From Micromonospora costi (GTDB lineage: Bacteria; Actinomycetota; Actinomycetes; Mycobacteriales; Micromonosporaceae), in NCBI RefSeq assembly GCF_003626655.1, contig NZ_RBAN01000001.1, positions 62,001 to 126,000 of the forward strand: 64,000 nt of DNA, in the 5' to 3' direction. The notes under the pieces are model-generated. The model was not told where the DNA came from. It saw nothing but the letters and a program-made list of their open reading frames with translations, and made no database searches. The translations under genes were made by a program, and so were the position numbers. Below are positions 27,317 through 39,974 of the stretch, one piece after another; the first letter of the stretch is position 1, and every line of letters starts with the position of its first letter.

Positions 27317-28591
27317 TCAGCCGGCCTTCACGGCCGCCGCCACGCCGGCCGCGATCCGGGCCAGGTCGGCGTCGTCGGTGACGTACGGCGGCATCGTGTA
27401 GATCAGGTCCCGGAACGGGCGCAGCCACACGCCCTCGGCGACCGCGGCGGACGTCGCGGCCGGGAGGTCCACCTCGTGGTCGAGCTGTACGACGCCGATC
27501 GCGCCCAGGACCCGTACGTCGGCCACGCCGGGCGTGCCCCGTAGGGGCTCCAGGCCGGCCCGCAGGCCCGTACCCACCCTCGACACCTCGGCCGCCCAGT
27601 CTCCGGCCCGCAGCAGCCCGATGGAGGCGTTCGCGACGGCACAGGCGAGCGGGTTGCCCATGAACGTCGGCCCGTGCGCCAGCACGCCGTCCGCGGAGAT
27701 CCCGCGGGCGACCTCCGGGGTGCAGAGCGCGGCGGCCAGGGTGAGGTACCCGCCGGTGAGCGCCTTGCCGACGCACATCACGTCCGGGGCCACGCCCGCG
27801 TGCTCGGCGGCGAACATCGTGCCCGTCCGGCCGAAGCCCGTGGCGATCTCGTCGAAGACCAGCAGGATGCCGTGCTCGCGGGTCACCTCGCGCAGCACCC
27901 TCAGGTACTCCGGGTGGTGGAAGCGCATGCCGCCGGCCCCCTGCACGACCGGCTCCACGATGACCGCGGCCAGCTCGTGCGCGTGCCGTTCGACGGCGTC
28001 GACCAGCGCCGCCACGTACGCCGGGTCGGGCGGGGTGTCGAAGCCGCCCGGCGGCACCGGCGCGAAGACCTGCCGGGGCAGCAGGTCGCCCCACAGGTGG
28101 TGCATGCCGCCCTCCGGGTCGCACACGCTCATGGGGTGGAACGTGTCGCCGTGGTAGCCGCCGCGCCAGGTGCCCAGCCGGCGGCGCTCCGGCCGGCCGG
28201 TGGCCCGCTGGTACTGCAGGCACATCTTGACGGCCACCTCGACGCTCACCGACCCGGAGTCGCAGAGGAAGACGTGTTCCAGACCGTCCGGGGACAGCTC
28301 GACCAGGGTCCGCGCGAGCTGGACCGCCGGCTCGTGGGTGAGCCCGCCGAACATCACGTGGCTCATCCGGCCGAGCTGGTCGGTCACGGCCGCGTCGAGC
28401 ACCGGGTGGCGGTAGCCGTGGATGGCCGCCCACCACGACGACATCCCGTCGACCAGCTCCCGGCCGTCGGCCAGCCGCAGCCGTACGCCCCGGGCGCTCT
28501 CGACCACATAGGGCGGGCTGGCCGGCGGCAGCGCCGCGTACGGATGCCAGACGTGCGCCCGGTCCCCCGCGAGAATCTCCTCAGGTGTCAC
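27317..28591 (-). CDS. bioA: Adenosylmethionine-8-amino-7-oxononanoate aminotransferase
   Basis: PLP-dependent biotin-synthesis enzyme that makes 7,8-diaminopelargonate using SAM as amino donor. [71 protein letters not shown] and [14 protein letters not shown] (with the PLP Lys) identify BioA specifically among class III transaminases. The GTG at 28591 follows GAGGAGG with a 5-nt spacer; a longer reading runs into the repeat at 28610-28688. It interrupts the pyr genes (between pyrD and pyrF) and no other bio gene is nearby. Confidence 0.94.
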   Translation of the reverse strand: MTPEEILAGDRAHVWHPYAALPPASPPYVVESARGVRLRLADGRELVDGMSSWWAAIHGYRHPVLDAAVTDQLGRMSHVMFGGLTHEPAVQLARTLVELSPDGLEHVFLCDSGSVSVEVAVKMCLQYQRATGRPERRRLGTWRGGYHGDTFHPMSVCDPEGGMHHLWGDLLPRQVFAPVPPGGFDTPPDPAYVAALVDAVERHAHELAAVIVEPVVQGAGGMRFHHPEYLRVLREVTREHGILLVFDEIATGFGRTGTMFAAEHAGVAPDVMCVGKALTGGYLTLAAALCTPEVARGISADGVLAHGPTFMGNPLACAVANASIGLLRAGDWAAEVSRVGTGLRAGLEPLRGTPGVADVRVLGAIGVVQLDHEVDLPAATSAAVAEGVWLRPFRDLIYTMPPYVTDDADLARIAAGVAAAVKAG

Positions 28592-28609
28592 GTGACCTCC
28601 TCCATGATC

Positions 28610-28688
28610 CCCCGCGATCTTGCAGTTGTGGCCCTTGTTTCGTCCGGGATGTGGCTTAGGTCGGGGCAGAAAGTGCAAGATCGCGGGG
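28610..28688. repeat. Long inverted repeat, family A, copy 2
   Basis: The arms CCCCGCGATCTTGCA (28610-28624) and its complement (28674-28688) form a perfect 15-bp inverted repeat around 49 nt. The right-hand side (GAAAGTGCAAGATCGCGGG) is the same as in copy 1 at 2471-2489, in the same orientation. It lies between pyrD (stop at 28697) and bioA (start at 28591) and may terminate the pyr transcript. Confidence 0.75.
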
Positions 28689-28696
28689 ACGTGGGG

Positions 28697-29713
28697 CTAC
28701 CGGGGGTGGGTTGCGGCGCGGGCGGCGGCGCGGACCAGCGCCGGGCCACGGTAGATGAAGCCGGTGTAGAGCTGGACGAGGCTCGCGCCCGCGTCGATCA
28801 TCCGGGCCGCGTCGTCCGGGTCGACGATGCCGCCGACCCCGATCACCGGCAGCCGGCCGCCGGTCTCCCGGTGCACGAAGGAGACCACCTCCCGGGCCCG
28901 CGCCGCGAGGGGGCGCCCCGAGAGGCCGCCGGTCTCCGCGCCCCCGGGCCGGTCGGCGGCGGCCAGACCGTCGCGGGCGAGGGTGGTGTTCGTGGCGATC
29001 ACCCCGGCGGCGCCCCGCGCCAGGCACACCTCCAGCAGCTCGGCGATCGCCGGCTCGGTCAGGTCGGGGGCGATCTTGACGAGCACCGGCTTCTCCCCCA
29101 CCAGCGCCGCGAGCAGCGCGTCCAGGTGCGCCCGGTCCTGCAGTGAGCGCAGGCCCGGCGTGTTCGGCGAGGAGACGTTGACCGCGAAGTAGTCGCCGTG
29201 CGCGCGCAGCGCCCGGTACGAGGCGCGGTAGTCCTCCACCGCGTCCTCGAGCGGGGTCACCTTCGACTTGCCCAGCGAGATGCCCAACGGCGCGCCGAGC
29301 GGCCGGGGCAGCGCCGCCAACCGCGCCGCGAGCGCCTCGGCGCCTGCGTTGTTGAAGCCCATCCGGTTGACCACGGCCTCGCTCTCGCGCAGCCGGAACA
29401 GCCGGGGCCGGGGGTTGCCCGGCTGCCCGTGCGCGGTCACGGTGCCCACCTCGACGAAGCCGAAGCCCAACGCCGGCCAGGCCGGCAGCGCGACGCCGTT
29501 CTTGTCCATCCCGGCGGCCAGCCCGACCGGGTTGGGGAACTCGACCCCGAACACGGTGCGCGGCGCGCGGACCGCGTACCGGGCCCGCAGCGCCGCGAGC
29601 AGCGCCGGCGAGCGGGACACGGCGGCGAGCCGCCGCAGCGTCCACTCGTGCGCCGCCTCGGCGTCCCCGCCCCCGATGCGGAACAGCACCGGCCGGACGG
29701 CCCGCTCGAACAT
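28697..29713 (-). CDS. pyrD: Dihydroorotate dehydrogenase (quinone), class 2
   Basis: FMN enzyme that oxidises dihydroorotate to orotate and passes electrons to membrane quinone. The N-terminal amphipathic helix region ([26 protein letters not shown], first part) is the membrane-associating extension of class 2. The barrel shows [33 protein letters not shown] (catalytic Ser) and VLVKIAPDL. The ATG at 29713 fits the family; a GTG at 29737 would add MGRRRGVV. It is separated from carB by 139 nt containing an inverted repeat (29743-29803). Confidence 0.96.
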   Translation of the reverse strand: MFERAVRPVLFRIGGGDAEAAHEWTLRRLAAVSRSPALLAALRARYAVRAPRTVFGVEFPNPVGLAAGMDKNGVALPAWPALGFGFVEVGTVTAHGQPGNPRPRLFRLRESEAVVNRMGFNNAGAEALAARLAALPRPLGAPLGISLGKSKVTPLEDAVEDYRASYRALRAHGDYFAVNVSSPNTPGLRSLQDRAHLDALLAALVGEKPVLVKIAPDLTEPAIAELLEVCLARGAAGVIATNTTLARDGLAAADRPGGAETGGLSGRPLAARAREVVSFVHRETGGRLPVIGVGGIVDPDDAARMIDAGASLVQLYTGFIYRGPALVRAAARAATHPR

Positions 29714-29742
29714 CACCACGCCGCGCCGCCGCCCCACACCCT

Positions 29743-29803
29743 GTTGATCATGAAGTTATCGCCGCGACACGCCGCAGCGACGGGCAACAACTTCATGATC
29801 GAC
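29743..29803. repeat. Inverted repeat, family B, between carB and pyrD
   Basis: GTTGATCATGAAGTT (29743-29757) and AACTTCATGATCGAC (29789-29803) pair at 14 of 15 positions around a 31-nt spacer. The sequence is AT-richer than its surroundings. It is probably a dispersed intergenic element; only one copy is in this window. Confidence 0.65.
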
Positions 29804-29852
29804 GCGTGCTCACGAATGGGGGACGGCGCACGGTCGCCGGTGGGGCGGCGGA

Positions 29853-33268
<3,416 letters not shown>

Positions 33269-33269
<1 letters not shown>

Positions 33270-34405
33270 TACTTCCCGCCTTCGATCAGCTCTGCGAAGC
33301 GGTCGAAGAGGTAGTCCGCATCGTGCGGGCCGGCCGCCGCCTCCGGGTGGTACTGGACGGTGAACGCGGGCACGTCCCTGGCCCGCAGCCCCTCGACGAC
33401 GTTGTCGTTGAGGCAGACGTGCGACACCTGGACGCCGCCGAACTCGGTGTCGATGACCTGGTCGGGGACCACCGCCCCGGCGCCCGCGCCCGGCACCTGG
33501 ACCGCGAAGCCGTGGTTGTGGCTGGTGACCTCGACCTTGCCGGTGACCCGGTCCAGCACCGGCTGGTTGATGCCGCGGTGGCCGTAGCCGAGCTTGTAGG
33601 TGCCGAAGCCGAGCGCCCGGCCGAGGATCTGGCTGCCGAAGCAGATGCCGAACAGCGGGATCCGCCGGCTCAGCACCTCCCGGGCCAGCCCGACCGGGCC
33701 GTCGGCGGTGGCCGGGTCACCCGGGCCGGGCGAGAAGAACACCGCGTCGGCGCCGGTGGCGAGCAGGTCGTCGATCGTCGACGCGGCGGGCAGCACGTGG
33801 GTGGTGACGCCGCGCGCGGCGAGCCGGCGCGGCACGTTGCGCTTGATGCCGAGGTCCAGCGCGGCCACCGTGAACCGGTGCGTGCCCTGCGCCGGCACCA
33901 CGTACGGCTCGGCCGTGGTCACCTCGGCGGACAGGTCGGCGCCGACCATCTCCGGCGCCTGCCGCACCCGGGCCAGCAGCGCCCGCGGGTCGTCCTCGAC
34001 GCTGGAGATGCCGACGCGCATGGCGCCCCGCTCGCGCAGGTGCCGGGTCAGCGCCCGGGTGTCCACCCCGCTGATGCCGACCACACCCTCGGCGGCGAGC
34101 CGGTCCTCCAGCCCGCCGGTGGCACGCCAGTTGGAGCCGATCCGGGCCGGGTCGCGGACGACGTAGCCGGCCACCCAGATCCGGGTCGACTCGTCGTCCT
34201 CGCCGTTCACCCCGGTGTTGCCGATGTGCGGGGCGGTCTGCACGACCACCTGCCGGTGGTACGAGGGGTCGGTGAGGGTCTCCTGGTAGCCGGTCATGCC
34301 GGTGTTGAAGACCGCCTCGCCGAAGGTCTCCCCGACGCTGCCGTACGCCTCACCGTGGAAGGTCCGGCCGTCCTCCAGGACGAGGACCGCGGAGCGCCTC
34401 TTCAT
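33269..34405 (-). CDS. carA: Carbamoyl-phosphate synthase, small subunit
   Basis: Glutamine amidotransferase subunit that delivers ammonia to CarB. The N-terminal structural domain ([32 protein letters not shown]) is followed by a class I glutaminase domain with the nucleophile elbow [14 protein letters not shown] (Cys) and the His-Glu of [20 protein letters not shown] replaces the more common GICLGHQ, but the Cys is kept. Length 378 is normal. It overlaps carB by one base and follows pyrC after 58 nt containing a CTTCGCTGCGTTCCTCGCTC stretch of a type common in actinobacterial intergenic DNA. Confidence 0.97.
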
Positions 34406-34463
34406 GCTGCACTTCCTTCGATCCGGACTGCGGTACTCCGCTTCGCTGCGTTCCTCGCTCGGA

Positions 34464-35741
34464 TCACTTCACTGCCTTTCCGTCGAGCACCGTCGGCTCG
34501 CCGCGCAGGAAGGTCGCCACGATGCGACCCGGCAGCGTCATGCCGGCGTACGGGGTGTTGCGGCTGAGGCTGGCCAGCTCGCCGGGCTCGACCACGCGGC
34601 GGGCCGCCGGGTCGACGAGGGTGAGGTTGGCCGGCACGCCGGGCGCCGGGTCGAGGCCGTGCGCGTCCAGCCCGGCGATCCGGGCCGGGGTGCGGGACAT
34701 GCGCTCGGCGATGAGGTCCCAGCGGGGCCCGAGCACGTCGAGGGCGATCGACAGCGCCGTCTCCAGGCCGAGCATGCCCGGCCGGGCGTACGCCCACTCG
34801 CACTCCTTGTCCTCCACGGCGTGCGGCGCGTGGTCGGTGGCCACGATGTCGATCACGCCGTCCACCAGCGCGGCGCGTAGCGCGGCGACGTCCTCGGCGG
34901 TGCGCAGCGGCGGGTTGACCTTGTAGACCGGGTCGTACGTCTCGGCCCGGGTGTCGGTGAGCAGCAGGTGGTGCGGGGTCACCTCGGCGGTGACCCGGAC
35001 GCCGCGGGCCTTGGCCTGCCGCAGCACCTCGACGCTGCCGGCCGTGGAGACGTGGCAGACGTGCAGGCGGCTGCCGACGTGCTCGGCGAGCAGCACGTCC
35101 CGGGCGATGATCGCCTCCTCGGCCACGGCCGGCCAGCCGGTGAGCCCGAGGCGGGTCGACACCTCGCCCTCGTGCATCTGCGCGCCCTCGGTGAGCCGGG
35201 GCTCCTCGGCGTGCTGGGCGATGATCCCGTCGAACGCCTTCACGTACTCCAGGGCCCGGCGCATCAGCCGCGGGTCGGCCACGCAGTGCCCATCGTCGGA
35301 GAAGATCCGCACCCGGGCCGCCGAGTCGGCCATCGCGCCGAGCTCGGCTAGGCGCTCGCCGGCCAGCCCCACGGTGACCGCGCCGATCGGCTGCACGTCC
35401 ACGAGGCCGGCCTCCCGGCCGAGGCGCCACACCTGCTCGACCACGCCGGCGGTGTCGGCCACCGGGGAGGTGTTCGCCATGGCGCAGACCGCCGTGTACC
35501 CGCCGAGCGCCGCCGCCCGGGAGCCGGACTCGACCGTCTCGGCGTCCTCGCGGCCCGGCTCGCGCAGGTGGGTGTGCAGGTCGACGAGGCCGGGCAGGGC
35601 GACCAGGCCGGCGGCGTCGACGGTCGTGGCGTCGGCGGCGGTGAGGCCGGCGCCGACCTCGGCCACCACGCCGTCGCGGATCAGCAGGTCGGTCGGCGCG
35701 GCGCCGAGCACACCGACCCCCTTGATGAGGTACGCGGTCAT
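34464..35741 (-). CDS. pyrC: Dihydroorotase
   Basis: Third step of pyrimidine synthesis: cyclises carbamoyl aspartate to dihydroorotate. A class I, PyrC-type amidohydrolase of 425 residues: metal-binding HTH in [15 protein letters not shown], the [11 protein letters not shown] segment and [12 protein letters not shown] with the catalytic Asp. The ATG at 35741 overlaps the pyrB stop (ATGA); longer readings run over pyrB in another frame. The close coupling with pyrB fits the ATCase-DHOase association seen in several bacteria, though both chains here look individually complete. Confidence 0.97.
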   Translation of the reverse strand: MTAYLIKGVGVLGAAPTDLLIRDGVVAEVGAGLTAADATTVDAAGLVALPGLVDLHTHLREPGREDAETVESGSRAAALGGYTAVCAMANTSPVADTAGVVEQVWRLGREAGLVDVQPIGAVTVGLAGERLAELGAMADSAARVRIFSDDGHCVADPRLMRRALEYVKAFDGIIAQHAEEPRLTEGAQMHEGEVSTRLGLTGWPAVAEEAIIARDVLLAEHVGSRLHVCHVSTAGSVEVLRQAKARGVRVTAEVTPHHLLLTDTRAETYDPVYKVNPPLRTAEDVAALRAALVDGVIDIVATDHAPHAVEDKECEWAYARPGMLGLETALSIALDVLGPRWDLIAERMSRTPARIAGLDAHGLDPAPGVPANLTLVDPAARRVVEPGELASLSRNTPYAGMTLPGRIVATFLRGEPTVLDGKAVK

Positions 35742-36664
35742 GCGTTGTTCCCCCCGAGCAGCAGGTAGAGGACGGCCATCCGGACGGAGACCCCGTTGGC
35801 GACCTGTTCGACGATGGTGGAGCGGGGCGAGTCGGCCACCTCCGGCGTGATCTCCATACCGCGGTTCATGGGACCGGGGTGCATGACGATCGCGTGCTCC
35901 GGCAGCCGGCGCATCCGCGGCCCGTCCAGGCCGTAGCGGCGGGCGTACTCGCGGGCGGAGGGGAAGTAGGAGTCGCCCATCCGCTCCCGCTGCACCCGCA
36001 GCATCATCACGACGTCCGAGGCGGGCAGGACCGCGTCGAGGTCGTAGCAGACGTCGGTGCCGGGCGCGAGCGCCCCCGCGATGTCGACCGGGATGAGCGT
36101 GGGCGGCCCGACCAGGGTCACCTTCGCGCCGAGGGTGGAGAGCAGCAGGACGTTCGAGCGGGCCACCCGGCTGTGCAGCACGTCGCCGACCACCGCGACC
36201 GACAGGCCGGCGAGCCGGCCCAGCCGGGCCCGCATGGTGTACGCGTCGAGCAGCGCCTGGGTCGGGTGCTCGTGGGTGCCGTCGCCGGCGTTGACCACCG
36301 AGCCGTCGACCCACTCGGCGAGCCGGTGGGCGGCGCCGGAGGCCGGGTGGCGGACCACCACCGCGTCGGCGCCCATCGCCTGGAGAGTCAGCGCCGTGTC
36401 CTTCAGGCTCTCGCCCTTGGCGACGCTCGACCCCTTCGCGGAAAAGTTGATCACGTCGGCGCTCAGGCGCTTCGCCGCCGCTTCGAACGAGATCCGGGTG
36501 CGGGTGGAGTCCTCGTAGAAGAGGTTGACCACCGTACGGCCGCGCAGCGCGGGCAGCTTCTTGACCTCCCGCCCGGCGACGGTGGCCATCTCGGCGGCCG
36601 TGTCCAGGATCCGGGTGGCGGTGGCCGCGTCCAGGTCGGCGCCGGAGAGCAGGTGCCGGATCAT
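35738..36664 (-). CDS. pyrB: Aspartate carbamoyltransferase catalytic subunit
   Basis: Condenses carbamoyl phosphate and aspartate. The carbamoyl-phosphate loop [20 protein letters not shown], the HPTQALLD motif and the C-terminal [13 protein letters not shown] are complete in 308 residues. No pyrI regulatory subunit is present, as is normal for Gram-positive bacteria. ATGA overlaps join it to pyrR upstream and pyrC downstream, so the three are translated as a coupled set. Confidence 0.98.
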   Translation of the reverse strand: MIRHLLSGADLDAATATRILDTAAEMATVAGREVKKLPALRGRTVVNLFYEDSTRTRISFEAAAKRLSADVINFSAKGSSVAKGESLKDTALTLQAMGADAVVVRHPASGAAHRLAEWVDGSVVNAGDGTHEHPTQALLDAYTMRARLGRLAGLSVAVVGDVLHSRVARSNVLLLSTLGAKVTLVGPPTLIPVDIAGALAPGTDVCYDLDAVLPASDVVMMLRVQRERMGDSYFPSAREYARRYGLDGPRMRRLPEHAIVMHPGPMNRGMEITPEVADSPRSTIVEQVANGVSVRMAVLYLLLGGNNA

Positions 36665-37245
36665 GAGCTGGTCCCTCCGTACAGCTTGACCCCGTCCGTG
36701 CCGTCGGTCTCGGCGAGCGTCACCTTCACGCTCTCGGCCAGCGCGGTCGGGATGTTCTTGCCCACGTAGTCGGCGCGGATCGGCAGCTCCCGGTGGCCCC
36801 GGTCGACCAGGACGGCGAGCTGCACCGAGGCGGGCCGGCCGACGTCGTTGAGCGCGTCGAGCGCGGCGCGGACCGTCCGGCCCGAGAAGAGCACGTCGTC
36901 GACGAGGATCACGCGCTTGCCGTCGATGCCGCCGGGCGGGAGCTGGGTCGGCCCGACCGCGCGGGTGGCCTGACGGCGCAGGTCGTCGCGGTAGAGAGTG
37001 ATGTCGAGCACACCGACTGGGACGGTGACGTCCTCGAAGGTGCTGATCCGGGCGGCGAGCCGCCGCGCGAGCGGGGCGCCGCGGGTGGGGATGCCGAGCA
37101 GGACGGTGTCGGCGGCGCCCTGGGTCTTCTCCAGGATCTGGTGGGCGATGCGGTCGACCACGCGCTGCACGTCGGCGCTGGCGAGGATCACCTTCACCGA
37201 GGGTTGCCGCGCGGTCGGCGATTGGGCGGCCGGTGGGCAGGCCAC
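36661..37245 (-). CDS. pyrR: Bifunctional pyr operon regulator / uracil phosphoribosyltransferase
   Basis: UMP-responsive RNA-binding protein that controls the pyr genes and has some uracil phosphoribosyltransferase activity. Type I PRTase fold with the PRPP motif [31 protein letters not shown] and [19 protein letters not shown]. The GTG at 37245 has AAGGAGG 8 nt upstream and gives 194 residues; longer readings extend through its own leader. It heads the pyr locus. A likely PyrR target sits just upstream of its ribosome binding site (37264-37273), pointing to translational autocontrol. Confidence 0.96.
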   Translation of the reverse strand: MACPPAAQSPTARQPSVKVILASADVQRVVDRIAHQILEKTQGAADTVLLGIPTRGAPLARRLAARISTFEDVTVPVGVLDITLYRDDLRRQATRAVGPTQLPPGGIDGKRVILVDDVLFSGRTVRAALDALNDVGRPASVQLAVLVDRGHRELPIRADYVGKNIPTALAESVKVTLAETDGTDGVKLYGGTSS

Positions 37246-37255
37246 GGCGGACCTC

Positions 37256-37282
37256 CTTCCCCGCCTCACGGGACGGGTCGTT
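37256..37282 (-). promoter_or_regulatory. Probable PyrR-binding hairpin overlapping the pyrR translation start region
   Basis: On the minus strand the loop TCCCGTGAGG (37264-37273) matches the PyrR-binding consensus TCCNGNGAGG. It is flanked by complementary ACCCG and CGGG, directly before the AAGGAGG ribosome binding site. In mycobacteria PyrR represses translation by binding such a loop next to the pyrR start; the same mechanism is proposed here. Confidence 0.65.
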
Positions 37283-37344
37283 AAAGGACGTCGGACACCT
37301 CGGCGCCGGCCGCGAAGCGGCCCACGCCGGGGCTTCACGCCACG

Positions 37345-37357
37345 TTACCAGTGGTCA
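37345..37357. promoter_or_regulatory. Possible BldD-binding site in the pyrR-bldD intergenic region
   Basis: TTACCAGTGGTCA contains the half-sites TNAC and GTNA with the 5-nt spacing of BldD boxes, although the central CWG of the consensus is not matched. bldD is known to be autoregulated in Streptomyces. A second arm CTGACCAC at 37380-37387 pairs with GTGGTCAG at 37351-37358. Confidence 0.35.
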
Positions 37358-37451
37358 GCGGGTCGGCCGCCGCCGGCCACTGACCACCGGATCAGCGCGG
37401 CGAAATGGGGATAACTCCCCCCGTGCTCCCCAACGGTAAGGTCACGACCAC

Positions 37452-37480
37452 TTGACCAGGTGTCGCAATCCCCGTACCGT
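37452..37480 (+). promoter_or_regulatory. Predicted sigma-70-type promoter of bldD
   Basis: TTGACC (37452-37457), a 17-nt spacer and TACCGT (37475-37480) form a good housekeeping promoter, 53 nt upstream of the bldD ATG. Confidence 0.6.
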
Positions 37481-37533
37481 CACGCTCCGTAGCGAATCGC
37501 TGGGAGAACCCCCGCAGCACTGGGAGTGTCCGA

Positions 37534-38022
37534 ATGCCCTCTGAATACGCCAAGTCTCTGGGCGCCCGCCTGCGCTCGATCCGCCAGCAGCAGGGGCTCT
37601 CCCTGCAGGGGGTGGAGGAGAAGTCGAACGGGCGGTGGAAGGCCGTGGTGGTCGGCTCGTACGAGCGTGGCGACCGCGCCGTCACGGTGTCCCGCCTGGC
37701 CGAGCTGGCCGACTTCTACCGCGTTCCCGTCTCGGAGCTGCTGCCTGACGGCAGTGGGGTACGTCACGAGCCGACCAGCAAGATCGTCCTGGACCTGGAG
37801 CGGCTCTACGACGAGGCCTCCGAGGACCTGGCGTACGTCGCTCGTTACGCCCGGGCCATCCAGCAGCAGCGCGGCGACTACAACGGCCGGGTGCTGTCGA
37901 TCCGCGCGGACGACCTGCGTGCCCTCGCCATCGTGTACGACGCCTCGCCGTCGGGCCTGATCGAGCGGCTCACCGAGCACGGTGTGCTGGTCGCCGACCC
38001 CCGGGCGTTCTTCGCGTCCTGA
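37534..38022 (+). CDS. bldD: Developmental master regulator BldD
   Basis: A 162-residue c-di-GMP-controlled repressor of sporulation genes in filamentous actinobacteria. Residues ~5-75 form the XRE-type helix-turn-helix (LGARLRSIRQQQGLSLQGVEEKS, start, and SYERGDRAVTVSRLAELADF, part). The C-terminal domain carries the BldD signature RGD-X8-RxxD: Arg113-Gly-Asp115, eight residues, Arg124-Ala-Asp-Asp127, which binds a c-di-GMP tetramer and dimerises the protein. It is divergent from pyrR and convergent with nusB, a placement conserved in streptomycetes. A GGGAG ribosome binding site precedes the ATG. Confidence 0.96.
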   Translation: MPSEYAKSLGARLRSIRQQQGLSLQGVEEKSNGRWKAVVVGSYERGDRAVTVSRLAELADFYRVPVSELLPDGSGVRHEPTSKIVLDLERLYDEASEDLAYVARYARAIQQQRGDYNGRVLSIRADDLRALAIVYDASPSGLIERLTEHGVLVADPRAFFAS

Positions 38023-38040
38023 GCGGCCGAGCAGACGAGA

Positions 38041-38070
38041 AAGGGCCCGTGCCGCACGGCACGGGCCCTT
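38041..38070. terminator. Bidirectional rho-independent terminator between bldD and nusB
   Basis: AAGGGCCCGTGCC (38041-38053), a 4-nt loop and the exact complement (38058-38070) followed by TT and flanked by A on the other side make a 13-bp stem with a short T run on both strands. It is a textbook terminator for these convergent genes. Confidence 0.9.
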
Positions 38071-38095
38071 TTCGTCGTTCCTGCGTCGCCGCGGG

Positions 38096-38530
38096 TCAGC
38101 GGGTGGCGTACTCGGCGATCCGGCCGAGCAGCCCGTTGAGGAAGCGCGGCGAGTCGTCGGTCGACATCTGCCGGGCCAGTTCCACGGCCTCGCTGATGGC
38201 CACCGCGTCGTCGATCTCGTCGAGGTAGAGCAGTTCGTAGACGGCGATGCGCGCCAGGTTGCGGTCGACCGTGGGCATGCGGTCCAGCGTCCAACCCTCG
38301 GCGTAGCTCGCGATCAGCTCGTCGATGCGGTCGAGGTGGGCGGCCACCCCCTCGACCAGCGCCACGGCGTAGCCGAGGTGCTCCGGGTGGGGCCGCTCGA
38401 TCCGCTCCAGGTAGCCGGCCAGCACCTCGACCGGTGGCCGGTCACGCAGGTCCGCCTCGAAGAGCACGTCCAGCGCCCGCTTGCGCGCCTTCCGGCGCGC
38501 CGGCATCTGCTGCTTGGGACCCTCGGCCAT
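38096..38530 (-). CDS. nusB: Transcription antitermination factor NusB
   Basis: Binds boxA RNA with NusE (S10) to build antitermination complexes on rRNA operons. A 144-residue all-helical protein with the family start ARKRALDVLFEADLRD, the core SYAEGWTLDRMPTVDRNLARIAVYELLY (in parts) and the C-terminal VAISEAVELARQMSTDDSPRFLNGLLGRI (in parts). Its start overlaps the efp stop by one base (TGATG), giving the common efp-nusB pair. Confidence 0.97.
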   Translation of the reverse strand: MAEGPKQQMPARRKARKRALDVLFEADLRDRPPVEVLAGYLERIERPHPEHLGYAVALVEGVAAHLDRIDELIASYAEGWTLDRMPTVDRNLARIAVYELLYLDEIDDAVAISEAVELARQMSTDDSPRFLNGLLGRIAEYATR

Positions 38531-39087
38531 CAGGCGCGGCCGAGGTAACGGCCGTCCCGCGTGTCGACCTTGATCTTCTCACCGGTGGTGATGAAGAGCG
38601 GGACCTGTACGGTCGCCCCGGTCTCGACGGTGGCCGGCTTGTTGCCACCGGTGGACCGGTCGCCCTGCAGGCCCGGCTCGGTGTAGGTGACCTCGAGCAC
38701 GACGCTGGTCGGCAGCTCGACGTAGAGCGGCACGTTCTCGTGGGTGGCGACGGTCGCCTCGGCCTCGGGCAGCAGGTAGTTGGCCGCCTCGCCGACGGTG
38801 CCGCCGGGAACGGTGATCTGGTCGAACGTCTCCAGATCCATGAAGACGTAGTCCTCGCCGTCGGCGTAGAGGTACTGCATGGTGCGCTTGTCGACGGTCG
38901 CGGTGTCGACCTTGGTGCCCGCGTTGAAGGTCTTGTCGACGACCTTGCCGGAGAGCACGTTCTTCAGCGTGGTACGCACGAACGCACCACCCTTACCGGG
39001 CTTGACGTGCTGGAACTCGATGACGGCCCAGAGCTCCCCGTCGAGGTTGAGTACCAGGCCGTTCTTCAGGTCGTTGGTGGTGGCCAT
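38530..39087 (-). CDS. efp: Elongation factor P
   Basis: Rescues ribosomes stalled at polyproline stretches. The 185-residue, three-domain protein has the KOW-like N-terminal domain with the loop [10 protein letters not shown], whose tip Lys is the position modified in some bacteria, then two OB domains ([31 protein letters not shown], part). No lysylation genes are nearby. It is translationally joined to nusB. The 449 nt upstream (39088-39536) contain no gene but a long inverted repeat. Confidence 0.97.
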   Translation of the reverse strand: MATTNDLKNGLVLNLDGELWAVIEFQHVKPGKGGAFVRTTLKNVLSGKVVDKTFNAGTKVDTATVDKRTMQYLYADGEDYVFMDLETFDQITVPGGTVGEAANYLLPEAEATVATHENVPLYVELPTSVVLEVTYTEPGLQGDRSTGGNKPATVETGATVQVPLFITTGEKIKVDTRDGRYLGRA

Positions 39088-39243
39088 TTCCTGCCTTGAT
39101 CATCAATTGGCGGACAGACCTGGAAAGTCTACTAGCCCGCCCGCCCGCCGCCCGTCCGCGCTCCCCGTCCACCCGGTCAGGCCCGGCGCGCGCACCGATC
39201 TCACGCTCCGTGCCCATCCGGACGCCTCGCGGCACCCCCTCCC

Positions 39244-39376
39244 GCCTCCTTTGCTCTGCACCCGCCGATGCACCAGGCACGCACGGTGACGGTCGGGCTC
39301 CGACCGCCTCCGCCGACCGCCGGCAACGCCGCAGGTCAAGCGGGTGGTGCGGATAGGGGTGCAGAGCAAAGGAGGC
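39244..39376. repeat. Long inverted repeat, family C, between aroQ and efp
   Basis: A perfect 20-bp inverted repeat (GCCTCCTTTGCTCTGCACCC at 39244-39263, complement at 39357-39376) encloses 93 nt without an open frame. Weaker pairing extends outward (GGCACCCCC to the left, GGGGTGCACC to the right). It is the main content of the gene-free stretch 39088-39536. Confidence 0.75.
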
Positions 39377-39452
39377 ACAGGGGTGCACCGGGGCCGGCCG
39401 TCACGGTCACCGAGTGTCAACCGAGGGGATGATCACGCAGGGTATCCACGTC

Positions 39453-39488
39453 CGGGATCGCAGATGCGGGATCGCTGGTGCGGGATCG
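39453..39488. repeat. 14-bp tandem repeats
   Basis: CGGGATCGCAGATG, CGGGATCGCTGGTG and a partial CGGGATCG follow each other directly, 49 nt downstream of the aroQ stop codon on its strand. They could be protein-binding direct repeats or mere slippage products. Confidence 0.45.
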
Positions 39489-39536
39489 AGGCCCACGCGC
39501 CGAAACCCGTCGGCGGTGGGCGGAACGCGCCGCGAC

Positions 39537-39974
39537 TCAGCGCCCGGGAGCCAGCGTGGCGAGGTGCCGCAGGGCGAGGCAGTAACCGTCGATGCCCAAC
39601 CCGGCGATCACACCGGTCGCCACGGCCGACACCACCGAGTGGTGCCGGAACTCCTCCCGCGTGTGGATGTTGGAGATGTGCACCTCGACGAGCGGCCCGC
39701 GCAGCATCGCGCAGGCGTCCCGCACCGCGTACGAGTAGTGCGACCAGGCGGCCGGGTTGAGGACCACGGCGGCGCCCTCGTCGGCGGCCTCGTGCAGCCA
39801 CCCCAGCATCTCGTGCTCGGCGTCGGTCTGCCGCACCGTGACGTCCAGGCCCAGCTCGCGGGCCGTCGACTCGCAGAGCGCCACCAGGTCGGCGTAGGTG
39901 GTCGCCCCGTACACCTCGGGCTCACGGGTGCCCAGGCGGCCGAGGTTCGGCCCGTTCAGCACGTACACCCTCAC
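39537..39974 (-). CDS. aroQ: 3-dehydroquinate dehydratase, type II
   Basis: Third step of the shikimate pathway. The small (145-residue) dodecameric type II enzyme: [21 protein letters not shown] with the catalytic lid Arg and Tyr, [27 protein letters not shown] and the HISN motif with the catalytic His. The GTG at 39974 overlaps the aroB stop (GTGA). A longer in-frame reading encodes a sequence over aroB without family similarity. Confidence 0.96.
   Translation of the reverse strand: MRVYVLNGPNLGRLGTREPEVYGATTYADLVALCESTARELGLDVTVRQTDAEHEMLGWLHEAADEGAAVVLNPAAWSHYSYAVRDACAMLRGPLVEVHISNIHTREEFRHHSVVSAVATGVIAGLGIDGYCLALRHLATLAPGR

Noticed and set aside
39453..39488. CRISPR-like array
   Set aside because: Only 2.6 units of 14 bp without spacers; no cas genes anywhere in the window.
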